The notes beneath the pieces were generated by a model. It saw only the letters and a list, made by a program, of their open reading frames with translations. It searched no databases and had not been told where the DNA came from. From Variovorax sp. J22G73 (lineage in GTDB: Bacteria; Pseudomonadota; Gammaproteobacteria; Burkholderiales; Burkholderiaceae_C): a stretch of 64,000 bases of DNA. Below, piece by piece: positions 36,384-46,352 of this stretch. The stretch is from positions 372,001 to 436,000 of the forward strand of contig NZ_JASZYK010000001.1 in NCBI RefSeq assembly GCF_030317035.1. The letters run 5' to 3'. The position numbers were made by a program, and so were the translations under genes. Position 1 is the stretch's first letter. Each line of letters starts with the position of its first letter.

Positions 36384-37567
36384 CACGGCACCGTCACGTC
36401 CGGGCTGGAGCGCGCCTGCTGGCCGTTCACGCGCAGCACCACGCGGTACACGCCCGCGCCGACGGCGGCGGCCACGCCGGGCACGGTCAGGGTCTGCTGC
36501 CAGGGCGGCACGGCGGGCGCGCCGGAGGCGACGACGGTGTCGAACTGCCGCACCGCCACGCCGTTGCGCAGCAGCGCGACGATCACGTCGTCGGCGTCGG
36601 TGCCCAGCAGGTTGCCGCTGAGCGTGAGGTCGCCGCCGGCCATGGCCGCGCCGGTCAACGTGGGCAGCAGCCGCGCGGCCACGAGGTTGCTGGAGCGCGT
36701 GCGCGTGGGCGAGATGCGCCGCCGCACGGTCAGCGGGTGCTCGCCGGCCGAGATGACGGTGCCGTCGGCCACCGGCGTGACGGCGGGCGAGCCCTCGGCC
36801 TTCACCTGCAGGCGATCGGGCCGGCGCCCGGTGACGGTGAGCACCACGCCGTCGAGCACGGCCTCGAGGTCGCCGCCGTTCAGGTCGTCGCCGAACAGGG
36901 TGAGGGTGTCGCCGGCCTCGAAGGCCTCGGGCTCGACGCGCTCCAGCGTGGGGCCGAGCGTGGGCTGCACGTCGACCTGCACGCCCTCGCCGCCGATGAC
37001 GGTATTCGGCGTGGTCTCGTAGTCGACACCCACCAGCAGCGAGGAGGCCGGGTCGGTGCCGGGCACGATCATCACGGGGCGCATCTCGAACGCGACCGAC
37101 AGGCGGTAGCGCTCGTCGGTGCCCTGCATGATCTTCGACAGCAGCTCCACGCCCGAGTCGTCGAAGCTGAGCTTGAGCGGCTCGGGGTTGTTCTCCAGCG
37201 CCTGCGCCACGGCGGGCGCGACGGCGGCATCGAGCGCCAGGAAGTTCAGCTCGTGCAGCGCGCCCAGGCCGCGCCCGAGCAGCTCGTGCGCGTCGGCGCT
37301 GTCGCTGTCCTCGCCGCGGTCGAAGGCGGTCAGCAGGTACTTGAGCACCAGCCACAGCGGCGCGGGCTGGCCGCTGTGCAGCGAGTGGTTGCGCAGGTGC
37401 GGGTCGAAGCCGGTCTCGTAGAGAAAGAGGTTGAGCTTGGCGTTGGCGTTGTTGCCGGCCGCGTCCTCGGGCTTGCCGATGCTCACGTCGAAGCCGCGCC
37501 GGATCAGGTGGTCTTGCAGCAGCCGCGTGACCGCGCCGATGGCCCTGCCGGAGTCGACGAGTGCCAT
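36383..37567 (-). CDS. DUF4255 tail-cap protein (Pvc16-like)
   Basis: A 394-residue protein. Residues 1-195 are a DUF4255/Pvc16 N-terminal domain: AIGAVTRLLQDHLIRRGFDV, ANAKLNLFLYETGFDPHLRN and LVLKYLLTAFDRGEDSDSAD. The C-terminal half contains IPT/Ig-like modules (GDTLTLFGDDLNGGDLEAVL, GGDLTLSGNLLGTDADDVIV), a known addition in some eCIS caps. The cap closes the distal end of tube and sheath. It is followed directly by the ATPase gene, the usual pairing of genes 15 and 16 in eCIS. Confidence 0.86.
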   Translation of the reverse strand: MALVDSGRAIGAVTRLLQDHLIRRGFDVSIGKPEDAAGNNANAKLNLFLYETGFDPHLRNHSLHSGQPAPLWLVLKYLLTAFDRGEDSDSADAHELLGRGLGALHELNFLALDAAVAPAVAQALENNPEPLKLSFDDSGVELLSKIMQGTDERYRLSVAFEMRPVMIVPGTDPASSLLVGVDYETTPNTVIGGEGVQVDVQPTLGPTLERVEPEAFEAGDTLTLFGDDLNGGDLEAVLDGVVLTVTGRRPDRLQVKAEGSPAVTPVADGTVISAGEHPLTVRRRISPTRTRSSNLVAARLLPTLTGAAMAGGDLTLSGNLLGTDADDVIVALLRNGVAVRQFDTVVASGAPAVPPWQQTLTVPGVAAAVGAGVYRVVLRVNGQQARSSPDVTVP

Positions 37568-37573
37568 GGCGCG

Positions 37574-38374
37574 TCAGAGCCGGTAGAGGGCGCGGCGCGA
37601 GAGCGCCGAGCGCGGGGCAGGGGAGCGCAGCGAAGGGGCTGCGGGCGGTGGGGCCGGTGCGGCTGCGGGCACGACGCCGGTGGCCTGCGGCGCCTCGACG
37701 TGCAGGTGGATGGCGCCGATGGTGATTTCGATGGCTTCCTCGCGCGGCGCGGCGGCAGGTGATGCGCGCATGTGCCGTTCCGCGCGGGGCGCTGGCGCGC
37801 GGCGGTGAACGAGGGCGGGGGACGAGGGATAGGGCATGCCTTCGTCGTCGATGTCGCTTTGCATCGGCATGTCGGGATCGATGCCTTGCGCTTCCTGCGT
37901 CTCTTCTTCTATCTCGCTGATGTCGGCCTGCGTTTGCACGACCGTGCTTTCGGCTATCAGCATCTGGGCAGCAGAGACATCGGCGCGGCCCTGCGGGTCC
38001 GATGCGACCCAGGACACCGCGGCCTGCACGGCGGCGTGCAAAGGTGGTGGAGCGACGGCATGCGCCTCGGGTGCGGCGGGTTGGGCATCGCGCTGTTTGG
38101 GCAGGGCTTTAGCAGCAGCGGCGGCGCGTGTTCGCGGCGCTTCGGCTTCTGGCTCGGCGTGTGCGATCGCCCTGCTGGATGGCGATGGCGACACTGGCTG
38201 CTGCGGCTGCGCAACCGGGCTGCGCGACGCGGGCGACGCGGGCGCTCGCACCTCGCGCTCCGCATCGATCTCCGTCAGGTCCGCACCGTGCGAGGCATTC
38301 GCGCGCGGTGGCGCGGCAACGCCTGCCTGCCAGCCTGCCGCCCGCAGCAACGCGCCGAAGTAGGGGGTGCTCAT
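37574..38374 (-). CDS. Pro/Ala-rich eCIS protein of unknown role
   Basis: A 266-residue protein I cannot assign. Residues 1-25 look folded (STPYFGALLRAAGWQ); 40-115 are Pro/Ala/Ser-rich linker; about 118-190 are acidic and partly helical (IAESTVVQTQADISEIEEET); about 218-236 form one short beta unit (EAIEITIGAIHLHVEAPQAT), the segment seen in small proteins beside other contractile systems. Its ATG overlaps the stop of the zinc-ribbon gene. Position between tube and cap genes and lack of any long helical protein in the operon make it the only candidate, though a weak one, for a tape measure; a connector or scaffold is as likely. Confidence 0.65.
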   Translation of the reverse strand: MSTPYFGALLRAAGWQAGVAAPPRANASHGADLTEIDAEREVRAPASPASRSPVAQPQQPVSPSPSSRAIAHAEPEAEAPRTRAAAAAKALPKQRDAQPAAPEAHAVAPPPLHAAVQAAVSWVASDPQGRADVSAAQMLIAESTVVQTQADISEIEEETQEAQGIDPDMPMQSDIDDEGMPYPSSPALVHRRAPAPRAERHMRASPAAAPREEAIEITIGAIHLHVEAPQATGVVPAAAPAPPPAAPSLRSPAPRSALSRRALYRL

Positions 38375-39216
38375 GGCAGCGCGTCCCCGGCGTCGTTGTC
38401 GATCAGCGCGAGGTAGCGCTCGCGGCGCCGCGGCGGCACGGCCAGCGCCTGCTGTTCGGTCCAGCCGTAGCGCGAGGCCAGCCGGTGCACGTCCATCACC
38501 AGCCGTTGCTGGTGTTGCGCGAGCTTCTGCAGCGCCAGGCCTTCGAGGTCGACCGGCAGCTCGTCTTCCGCGCCGCAAGCCGGGCAGGTGCTGGCCACGC
38601 TGAAGGCCACCAGCGGGTCGTGCGCGGCAATGCCCTCGGCCAGCGCGGCGGCGTCGCCCGGTTGCAGGTCGCCGTCGATGCGCAGCGAGGCGATGACGGC
38701 GGCGATGGCGTCCGCGGAGCCGGCGTGCGGCAGCGTGGCCCAGTCGCGCAGGTCGTTGCCGGTCGGCAGGCGCAGGCTGGCCGAGCGGCCGCCGGGCAGC
38801 GCGAGGCGCAGCGGCACGTTGCTGGTGGTCGAGTTCGATGAGCCCGGTGAGTCCGGTGCCTCCGGGGCGTCTGGCGCACGTGCCGCCAGTTCGCCCAGCG
38901 GTAGCTCGATCTCGAAGCGCTCGCCGCAGTCGGGCTGCACGCAGCGCAGCACCACGCCCAGGCTGTCGGTGGCTTCGGTCAGCGCCACCAGCCGCAGCAG
39001 CGCGCCGATGCGCATGCCGACCGGGCGCGACCACCAGAAGGCCTCGCGGTCGCCAGCACGGCCCCGGTCGTCGCAGCGCTCGAGCAGCTGCGTCACCAGC
39101 GCCGGGCGGTCGGCCCGCGCGGTGGTGTCCAGCGAGGCGTCCAGCGCGATGTCCAGGGGAATGTCCAGGTCTTCGGCACGGCCGAACGCCCGCAGCGTGA
39201 TCGACGGTGTCGGCAT
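38371..39216 (-). CDS. T4-baseplate-like protein with zinc ribbon
   Basis: A 281-residue protein. Residues 1-75 include LLERCDDRGRAGDREAFWWS and GMRIGALLRLVAL, seen in the T4 baseplate gp26-like family of eCIS loci. Two Cys pairs, CVQPDC and CPAC, about 100 residues apart, could form one zinc ribbon; the stretch between them is a variable Ser/Pro/Asp loop. The C-terminus has HDPLVAFSVASTC and LDVHRLASRYGWTEQQALAV-type helices. It follows the tube gene by 32 bases. A baseplate-core or tube-initiation role is probable by analogy. Confidence 0.7.
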   Translation of the reverse strand: MPTPSITLRAFGRAEDLDIPLDIALDASLDTTARADRPALVTQLLERCDDRGRAGDREAFWWSRPVGMRIGALLRLVALTEATDSLGVVLRCVQPDCGERFEIELPLGELAARAPDAPEAPDSPGSSNSTTSNVPLRLALPGGRSASLRLPTGNDLRDWATLPHAGSADAIAAVIASLRIDGDLQPGDAAALAEGIAAHDPLVAFSVASTCPACGAEDELPVDLEGLALQKLAQHQQRLVMDVHRLASRYGWTEQQALAVPPRRRERYLALIDNDAGDALP

Positions 39217-39248
39217 GGCGTGGCGTCCATGGGCGGTGGCGGGCAAGC

Positions 39249-39773
39249 TCAGCCCGCCGGTTGCGGCACCGCGCCGGTCTCGTCGGGCTCGGGCGAATCG
39301 ATGTCGCGCTCCCAGCCCTCGGTTTCCAGCTTCAGGTGCTCGATGGCGATGGCGTTGGCGTTCGAGTCGAGGTCGGGCACGGCGGTGTACTCGCTGACCC
39401 AGGCGCGGTAGATCTTGTAGCGCTTCACGGTCTGGCCGCGCTCGTTGTTCATCAGCAGCACCACGTCCTTGCGGAAGTTCTTCAGGTCCATGCCCGCGTC
39501 GGTGATGGGGTGGACCAGGTTGGCCCACTTCTCGAACTCCAGGTCGTGCGTAATGCCGCGCTCCAGCGTGATGGCGTCGTAGGTGGTGCGCCCGGGCGAC
39601 TTGCGGTCGGTGCTGTTGTCGCCGCCCTCGCGGTGCTTGACGACGTCGGTGGTGCGCTTGAGCGCGCCCACCTTGCTGATGCCCAGCACCACGCGGCCGT
39701 CCCACATGAGCTGGAACTTGAAGTTCTTGTAGGGGTCGACGCGGTGCGCGTTGACGATGAAACCCTTGGGCAT
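39249..39773 (-). CDS. Inner tube protein (Pvc1/Afp1-like)
   Basis: A 174-residue tail-tube protein, usual length. It begins PKGFIVNAHRVDPYKNFKFQ and shows SKVGALKRTTDVVKHREGGD and TLERGITHDLEFEKWAN, the pattern of gp19-like tube subunits of eCIS. The last 30 residues (ETEGWERDIDSPEPDETGAV) are an acidic tail. Tube subunits stack into the needle that carries cargo through the sheath. A GGGAG ribosome site precedes the ATG, 21 bases after the sheath stop; only one tube gene is present. Confidence 0.88.
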   Translation of the reverse strand: MPKGFIVNAHRVDPYKNFKFQLMWDGRVVLGISKVGALKRTTDVVKHREGGDNSTDRKSPGRTTYDAITLERGITHDLEFEKWANLVHPITDAGMDLKNFRKDVVLLMNNERGQTVKRYKIYRAWVSEYTAVPDLDSNANAIAIEHLKLETEGWERDIDSPEPDETGAVPQPAG

Positions 39774-39794
39774 GTGCAGCTCCCTTCTATGGGG

Positions 39795-41690
39795 TCAGGA
39801 CAGGTCGCCGACCATTTGCTGGATCGTGATGACCACGAACTCCGCCGGCTTCAGCGGCGCGAAGCCGACCTCGATGTTCACGATGCCGAGGTTGCGGTCG
39901 GCCTGCGTGGTGGTCTCCTTGTCGCACTTCACGAAGTAGGCCTCCTGCGGGGTCGAGCCCTGGAAGGCCCCCTGGCGGAACAGGCCGTTCATGAACACGC
40001 CCAGGTTCAGCCGTATCTGCGCCCACAGCGGCTCGTCGTTGGGCTCGAACACCACCCACTGCGTGCCGCGGTACAGGCTTTCTTCCAGGAACAGGGCCAG
40101 GCGGCGGATGGGCACGTACTTGTAGTCGTCGGCCTGCGCGTCGGAGCCGCGCGTGGTGCGCGCGCCCCACACGACGCGGCCGTACGCCGGAAAGCTGCGC
40201 AGCACGTTGATGCCGTGCGGGTTGAGGTTGCCGTTTTCCAGGTCGCTGATGGGCAGGCCGAGGTCGATCACGCCGTTCAGCGTGGCGTCGGTGCCGGCCG
40301 GCGCCTTCCACACGCCGCGCGTGGCGTCGGTGCGCGCGTACACGCCAGCCAGCGTGCCCGAGGGCGGCATGGCGCGCGGGCGCAGGCCGTCCAGCGGGTC
40401 GACGATGCGCACCGGCGGAAAGTACACGGCGGCATTGCGCGTCTGCGTGACGCCGTTGGCCCAGGCGGCGATGTTGGACAGCGTCTTGCCCGAGGGTGCG
40501 TCCAGGATGTAAAAGGCGCGCCGGCTCTCGCACAGGTCGGCCGCCGAGGCGATGACGGCCGCGGCCTGCGCGTCGGTCATGTCGAAGGTTTCGGGAATGA
40601 CCAGCAGGTTGAACAGGTCCGTGTCCAGCAGCGCCTGCATGCCTGTCTTGGCGAGCGGGCTGCCGACCAGCTCGACCGCGCCGGCGCGCACGCCGTCGAC
40701 GCCCGGCGTGGACGGCGCGGGCAGCGGCGCGGCCACCACGGCGGGGCGGTGCTCGGCGCTGCCGGTGAACTCGCGCCCGCCGTTGGCCAGGCCCAGCCCG
40801 AGCAGCGCGGCCAGCCCGCCGAAGGCACCGCCGCCGATGCTCACGCCCGACGACTCGCCCGCGGTGGCCGAGGCCAGCCTCAGGTGGTCGGTGCCGGCTG
40901 TGCCGTCGGCGCCGGTTTCCGAGGCGGTGAGCCCGACCACGCCCGCGGCCGTGATGGCGGCGGTGACGGCGGTGATGACGGCGGCCAGGTCGGCGAAGGG
41001 GCCGGCGCCCACGGCCAGCGTGAAGGGCGTGGTGCCGTCGAGCACGCCGGCGATGGTGCGCTGCGCCGGGTTGATGGGCCAGGCCAGCGTCGAGCTGTCG
41101 GTGCCCACAGCGAAGCCGGCGTTGGCGAACACCAGCGCCCGCCGCGCGAGGGTGATGGCGGCCGAGGCCCCGTTGACCACCGACACCGCGTACTGCGGCG
41201 AGTTCGAATCGAGGTTGAGGTTGCGGTGGGTTTCCAGCGTCTGCAGGGTCACGCCGTCGCTGCCGAGCTGCTGCACCACGAGGTTGAACTCGGCGTCGGG
41301 GTTGCGCACGGCGGTGCGGTCGACGGCGATGCGCAGGCTGTTGGCCCAGCTGCCTGGGCTTGCTGCGCTCACGTCGAGCACGGGGGCGGGCGTGTCGTCG
41401 TTCAGCACGAAGGCCGCGGTGGCAAAGCCGCTGGCCACGCGCACGACGAGCGCCTGGCTGCCGCCGTTGGCATAGAACTGCCGCACGGCATACGACAGCG
41501 GGCTGTCGTGGTCGAGCCCGCCGTAGCCGCGCTCGAAGTCCGAGAAGCTCGTGATCGCCACGGCCGTGTCGGGCGTGCCCTTGCGGGTGTAGCCCACGAA
41601 GGCGGCGATGGAGGTCGCGACCCCCGTGACGGTGTGCACGCCGCTGGCGCGCTCCTGGATGTAGACGCCGGGGTATGTCACCTGGACCAT
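39795..41690 (-). CDS. Contractile sheath protein (Pvc2-like)
   Basis: A 631-residue tail sheath protein. The N-terminus VTYPGVYIQERASGVHTVTG and VATSIAAFVGYTRKGTPDTA is the classical sheath opening, followed by SFSDFERGYGGLDHDSPLSY. The C-terminal domain has TRGSDAQADDYKYVPIRRLA, LFLEESLYRGTQWVVFEPND and the final KPAEFVVITIQQM handshake strand. A variable Ala/Gly-rich insert (about residues 130-330) forms the outer surface. It is the first gene of the operon; ATG 41690 follows GAAGGGAA and lies about 57 bases downstream of the predicted sigma-54 start point. Only one sheath gene is present, unlike PVC and Afp, which have three. Confidence 0.9.
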   Translation of the reverse strand: MVQVTYPGVYIQERASGVHTVTGVATSIAAFVGYTRKGTPDTAVAITSFSDFERGYGGLDHDSPLSYAVRQFYANGGSQALVVRVASGFATAAFVLNDDTPAPVLDVSAASPGSWANSLRIAVDRTAVRNPDAEFNLVVQQLGSDGVTLQTLETHRNLNLDSNSPQYAVSVVNGASAAITLARRALVFANAGFAVGTDSSTLAWPINPAQRTIAGVLDGTTPFTLAVGAGPFADLAAVITAVTAAITAAGVVGLTASETGADGTAGTDHLRLASATAGESSGVSIGGGAFGGLAALLGLGLANGGREFTGSAEHRPAVVAAPLPAPSTPGVDGVRAGAVELVGSPLAKTGMQALLDTDLFNLLVIPETFDMTDAQAAAVIASAADLCESRRAFYILDAPSGKTLSNIAAWANGVTQTRNAAVYFPPVRIVDPLDGLRPRAMPPSGTLAGVYARTDATRGVWKAPAGTDATLNGVIDLGLPISDLENGNLNPHGINVLRSFPAYGRVVWGARTTRGSDAQADDYKYVPIRRLALFLEESLYRGTQWVVFEPNDEPLWAQIRLNLGVFMNGLFRQGAFQGSTPQEAYFVKCDKETTTQADRNLGIVNIEVGFAPLKPAEFVVITIQQMVGDLS

Positions 41691-41758
41691 AGCGTTCCCT
41701 TCGCTCGTGTGGACTGGCGGTTGCACCGGGTGGGCCGGTGCGCATCCCTGCCAAGGGT

Positions 41759-41773
41759 GCAATCGCTGTGCCA
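41759..41773 (-). promoter_or_regulatory. Sigma-54 (-24/-12) promoter of the eCIS operon
   Basis: Read on the minus strand, TGGCACAGCGATTGC matches the sigma-54 consensus TGGCAC-N5-TTGC at every fixed base, with correct GG-to-GC spacing, and is followed by A. Transcription would start near 41747, leaving a 57-base leader before the sheath ATG. A sigma-54 activator gene is the only other gene inside the repeat-bounded block. Confidence 0.85.
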
Positions 41774-41802
41774 CGCCGCGTTGCGATGCGCGCGAGCGCT
41801 AA

Positions 41803-41845
41803 GTGCTTGTCGTGCATGAGAAAGCACGGCGCGCCACCTGTGGCG
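41803..41845. promoter_or_regulatory. Candidate upstream activator sites
   Basis: GTGCTT (41803-41808) and AAGCAC (41822-41827) form an inverted repeat with 13 bases between; CGCCACCTGTGGCG (41832-41845) is a second palindrome. They lie about 30-85 bases upstream of the sigma-54 promoter, where enhancer-binding proteins commonly bind. Which one is used is unknown. Confidence 0.4.
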
Positions 41846-41903
41846 GGCGTGTCACGGCCGACCCGGTTCCGGCGGCAAAGCGGGTCGAATGACACCCGGC
41901 GGG

Positions 41904-41939
41904 CTTGCCGAGCGCGTGCAAACCATCCAGACTCGCTGG
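41904..41939 (+). repeat. Direct repeat, right copy, flanking the eCIS block
   Basis: Matches 11685-11720 at 32 of 36 bases and encodes LAERVQTIQTRW, but here there is no spermidine-synthase-like gene around it: it lies between the eCIS promoter and the gspE-like ATPase start. The simplest reading is a remnant of the 3' end of that gene, left when the block was inserted. Confidence 0.65.
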
Positions 41940-42014
41940 GCCTCGCCCGCCTGCGCGCGCACCCCTGTGCCGTGGTGGCGGTCGAGCCCCGCTTTTCTTA
42001 ATTCTTTCCGGTTC

Positions 42015-43820
<1,806 letters not shown>

Positions 43821-43879
43821 CCTGACAGATGACCTGACATCGGCGGCGCTTCGCGCGGCCGCGCGGGGCTGAGGTATTT

Positions 43880-43911
43880 CGGGTTATCCCTAGGCCTTTC
43901 GTTAGTGGAAT
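43880..43911 (+). promoter_or_regulatory. GGGTTATCCCTAGGCC box before tctB
   Basis: GGGTTATCCCTAGGCC (43881-43896) matches the box before paaY at 13 of 16 positions, and TTCGTTAGTGGAAT (43898-43911) resembles a stretch before the sigma-54 activator gene. It lies 66 bases ahead of the tctB start. Likely regulatory; factor unknown. Confidence 0.3.
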
Positions 43912-43976
43912 CCACATCAACCTGACCGGATGCTGACCGGACAATCCCGCATCGAAATTGTTCGAGGAGACTGTTC

Positions 43977-44465
43977 GTGAAGATCAAAAGTCAGAAAGAC
44001 TTTTTCTCGGGTCTGATGTTCACCGTGGTCGGTGTGGCGTTCGCATGGGGCGCCACCACCTACACGGTGGGCTCGGGTGCCCGAATGGGTCCGGGTTATT
44101 TCCCGTTGATGCTCGGCATCCTGATGGCCGTCATCGGCCTCGGGATCATGTTTACCGGCTTGACCGTTGAAACGACCGACGGCGAAAAAATCGGCAAGTG
44201 GGCCTGGAAGCAGGTCGTGTTCATCCTGGGTGCCAACCTTGCGTTCGGCGTCCTGCTCGGCGGCCTGCCGAGCCTGGGTGTACCGGCCATGGGAATGATC
44301 ATCGCCATCTACGCGCTGGTGATCATCTCGAGCCTCGCGGGCAACGAGTTCGACCTGAAGAAGGTCATTGCCCTCGCGACCGTCCTGGCCGTGGGCAGCT
44401 ACGTTGCATTCATCTGGGCGCTGAAGCTCCAGATCCAGGTCTGGCCGACCTTCATCACCGGCTGA
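43977..44465 (+). CDS. tctB: Tripartite tricarboxylate transporter small subunit TctB
   Basis: A 162-residue, four-span membrane protein of the TctB family. It opens KSQKDFFSGLMFTVVGVAF and has GSGARMGPGYFPLMLGILMA, the conserved TctB segment. With TctA it forms a secondary carboxylate importer fed by a periplasmic Bug protein. The GTG start at 43977 is supported by GAGGAGA seven bases upstream. tctA follows after 19 bases. No Bug gene lies directly upstream, as it usually would; the nearest is at 47377. Confidence 0.88.
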   Translation: MKIKSQKDFFSGLMFTVVGVAFAWGATTYTVGSGARMGPGYFPLMLGILMAVIGLGIMFTGLTVETTDGEKIGKWAWKQVVFILGANLAFGVLLGGLPSLGVPAMGMIIAIYALVIISSLAGNEFDLKKVIALATVLAVGSYVAFIWALKLQIQVWPTFITG

Positions 44466-44484
44466 GAAGAAAGCTGCTCACATC

Positions 44485-45996
44485 ATGGAATTGGTTGAAC
44501 ACCTCTCGATGGGTTTTGGCGTTGCCTTTACCTTCACCAACCTGCTGTACTGCCTGGTCGGCTGCATCCTGGGCACGCTGATTGGCGTGCTCCCGGGCAT
44601 CGGCCCGGTCGCGACCATCGCGATGCTGCTGCCCGCCACGTACGCGCTGCCACCCGTGTCGGCGCTGATCATGCTGGCCGGCATCTACTACGGCGCCCAG
44701 TACGGCGGCTCCACCACCGCCATCCTGGTCAACCTGCCTGGCGAGTCTTCGTCGGTGGTGACCGTGATCGACGGCTACCAGATGGCACGCAAGGGCCGTG
44801 CGGGTCCCGCGCTGGCTGCCGCCGGCCTGGGCTCGTTCTTTGCCGGTTGCGTGGGCACGCTCATCCTGGCTGCCTTCGCGCCGCCGCTGACCGAGCTGGC
44901 CTTCAAGTTCGGCCCCGCCGAATACTTCTCGCTGATGATCCTGGGCCTGATCGGCGCCGTGGTGCTGGCTTCGGGCTCGCTGCTCAAGGCCATCGCGATG
45001 ATCGTGCTGGGCCTGCTGATGGGCCTGGTCGGTACCGACGTGAACTCGGGTGTCGCTCGCTACAGCTTCGACATCCCTGAGCTGACCGACGGCATCGGCT
45101 TCGTGGCCATCGCCATGGGCGTGTTCGGCTACGGCGAAATCATTGCCAACCTCTCGCGTCCGGACGACGAGCGCGAAGTGTTCACCGCCAAGGTGTCCGG
45201 CCTGTTCCCGACCAAGGAAGACTTCAAGCGCATGGTGCCTGCGGTCTTGCGCGGCACGGCACTGGGTTCGGCCCTGGGCATCCTGCCCGGCGGCGGCGCG
45301 CTGCTGGCGGCTTTCGCGGCCTACACGATCGAGAAGAAGACCAAGCTGAAGCCGGGCGAAGTGCCCTTCGGCAAGGGCAACATCCGCGGCGTGGCGGCAC
45401 CTGAGTCGGCCAACAACGCCGGTGCGCAAACCTCCTTCATCCCGCTGCTGACGCTGGGCATTCCGCCCAACGCGGTGATGGCGCTGATGGTGGGCGCGAT
45501 GACGATCCACAACATCCAGCCCGGCCCGCAGGTGATGACCAGCAACCCGGAACTGTTCTGGGGCCTGATCGCCTCGATGTGGATCGGCAACGCGATGCTG
45601 ATCATCCTGAACCTGCCGCTGATCGGCATGTGGATCAAGCTGCTGTCGGTGCCGTACAAGTACCTGTTCCCGGCGATCGTGCTGTTCTGCGCGATTGGCG
45701 TGTACTCGACCAACAACAACACCTTCGACATCTGGATGGTGGGCATCTTCGGCCTGGTGGGCTACACCTTCTTCAAGCTGGGATGCGAACCCGCGCCCTT
45801 GCTGCTGGGCTTCATCCTGGGCCCGATGATGGAAGAGAACCTGCGCCGCTCGCTGCTGCTGTCGCGTGGCGACTGGAGCGTGTTCGTGACGCGTCCGATC
45901 TCGGCGAGCCTGTTGGCCGCGGCTGCATTGCTGCTGATCATCGTGCTCTTGCCTGCGGTGAAGTCGAAGCGCGAAGAGGCGTTTGTCGAGGAGTGA
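44485..45996 (+). CDS. tctA: Tripartite tricarboxylate transporter large subunit TctA
   Basis: A 503-residue membrane protein with about twelve spans. The TctA signature is GTLIGVLPGIGPVATIAMLL near residues 35-55, and YGAQYGGSTTAILVNLPGES follows; a second half-repeat has GILPGGGALLAAFAAY and FIPLLTLGIPPNAVMALMVG. Length and motifs are standard. The substrate, probably a di- or tricarboxylate or related acid, cannot be read. Followed by a strong terminator at 46019-46047. Confidence 0.92.
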   Translation: MELVEHLSMGFGVAFTFTNLLYCLVGCILGTLIGVLPGIGPVATIAMLLPATYALPPVSALIMLAGIYYGAQYGGSTTAILVNLPGESSSVVTVIDGYQMARKGRAGPALAAAGLGSFFAGCVGTLILAAFAPPLTELAFKFGPAEYFSLMILGLIGAVVLASGSLLKAIAMIVLGLLMGLVGTDVNSGVARYSFDIPELTDGIGFVAIAMGVFGYGEIIANLSRPDDEREVFTAKVSGLFPTKEDFKRMVPAVLRGTALGSALGILPGGGALLAAFAAYTIEKKTKLKPGEVPFGKGNIRGVAAPESANNAGAQTSFIPLLTLGIPPNAVMALMVGAMTIHNIQPGPQVMTSNPELFWGLIASMWIGNAMLIILNLPLIGMWIKLLSVPYKYLFPAIVLFCAIGVYSTNNNTFDIWMVGIFGLVGYTFFKLGCEPAPLLLGFILGPMMEENLRRSLLLSRGDWSVFVTRPISASLLAAAALLLIIVLLPAVKSKREEAFVEE

Positions 45997-46018
45997 TCCT
46001 TCGGGTTTCTTACGCTTG

Positions 46019-46047
46019 AAAAACGGCGCCCTCGGGCGCCGTTTTTG
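46019..46047 (+). terminator. Rho-independent terminator after tctA
   Basis: The stem CGGCGCC/GGCGCCG with loop CTCG is flanked by A5 and T5 runs. It begins 23 bases after the tctA stop. The A-run means it could also stop the convergent lysR transcript if that reads through the repeat. Confidence 0.92.
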
Positions 46048-46060
46048 TTTGTTGTTGTCG

Positions 46061-46332
46061 CTGTTGTTCAGGGCGTGTGAACAGGCCGTCGGGTACTTCC
46101 CTCCGCGAATGTCCTCCGCCCTTCGGGCTCCTCCTTTATTTCGCTGCGGGAAGCACCCGACGCCCTGTTCACTTGGGCACGCTCCTGGTGAACCGCTGAT
46201 CGACGACCGATGCGAACAACGATCACGACGGCGCGGTACCCCTTTCCGAGAAATAAAGGAGGAGGGGCGAAGCCCCGGGGGACATTCGAGGAAAGGGGTA
46301 CCGCGTCGGCGTGATCGCGCCCTGAACAACAG
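46061..46332. mobile_element. MITE-like interspersed element, full copy
   Basis: A 272-base element with perfect 15-base terminal inverted repeats (CTGTTGTTCAGGGCG). Inside, a second pair of imperfect inverted arms of about 45 bases reads GAATGTCC...CTCCTCCTTTATTTC on both strands, so the element can fold into a long structure. No transposase is encoded. It fills the gap between tctA and the convergent lysR gene. A second near-full copy is at 63313, a deleted copy at 34015 and a fragment at 30594. Confidence 0.85.
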
Positions 46333-46352
46333 TCCTGGAAAAAACCCAAAAA

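Noticed and set aside
41889..42014. N-terminal extension of the gspE-like gene
   Set aside because: The open frame reaches back to 41889, but this part is the direct-repeat remnant plus untypical Arg/Pro sequence; ATG 42015 gives the normal family start.
46068..46349. Small open frames with GEQGVGCFPQRNKGG-like peptides (also at 63220-63564 and 33997-34180)
   Set aside because: They lie inside copies of the interspersed element and arise from its repeat sequence, in several frames, without ribosome sites.
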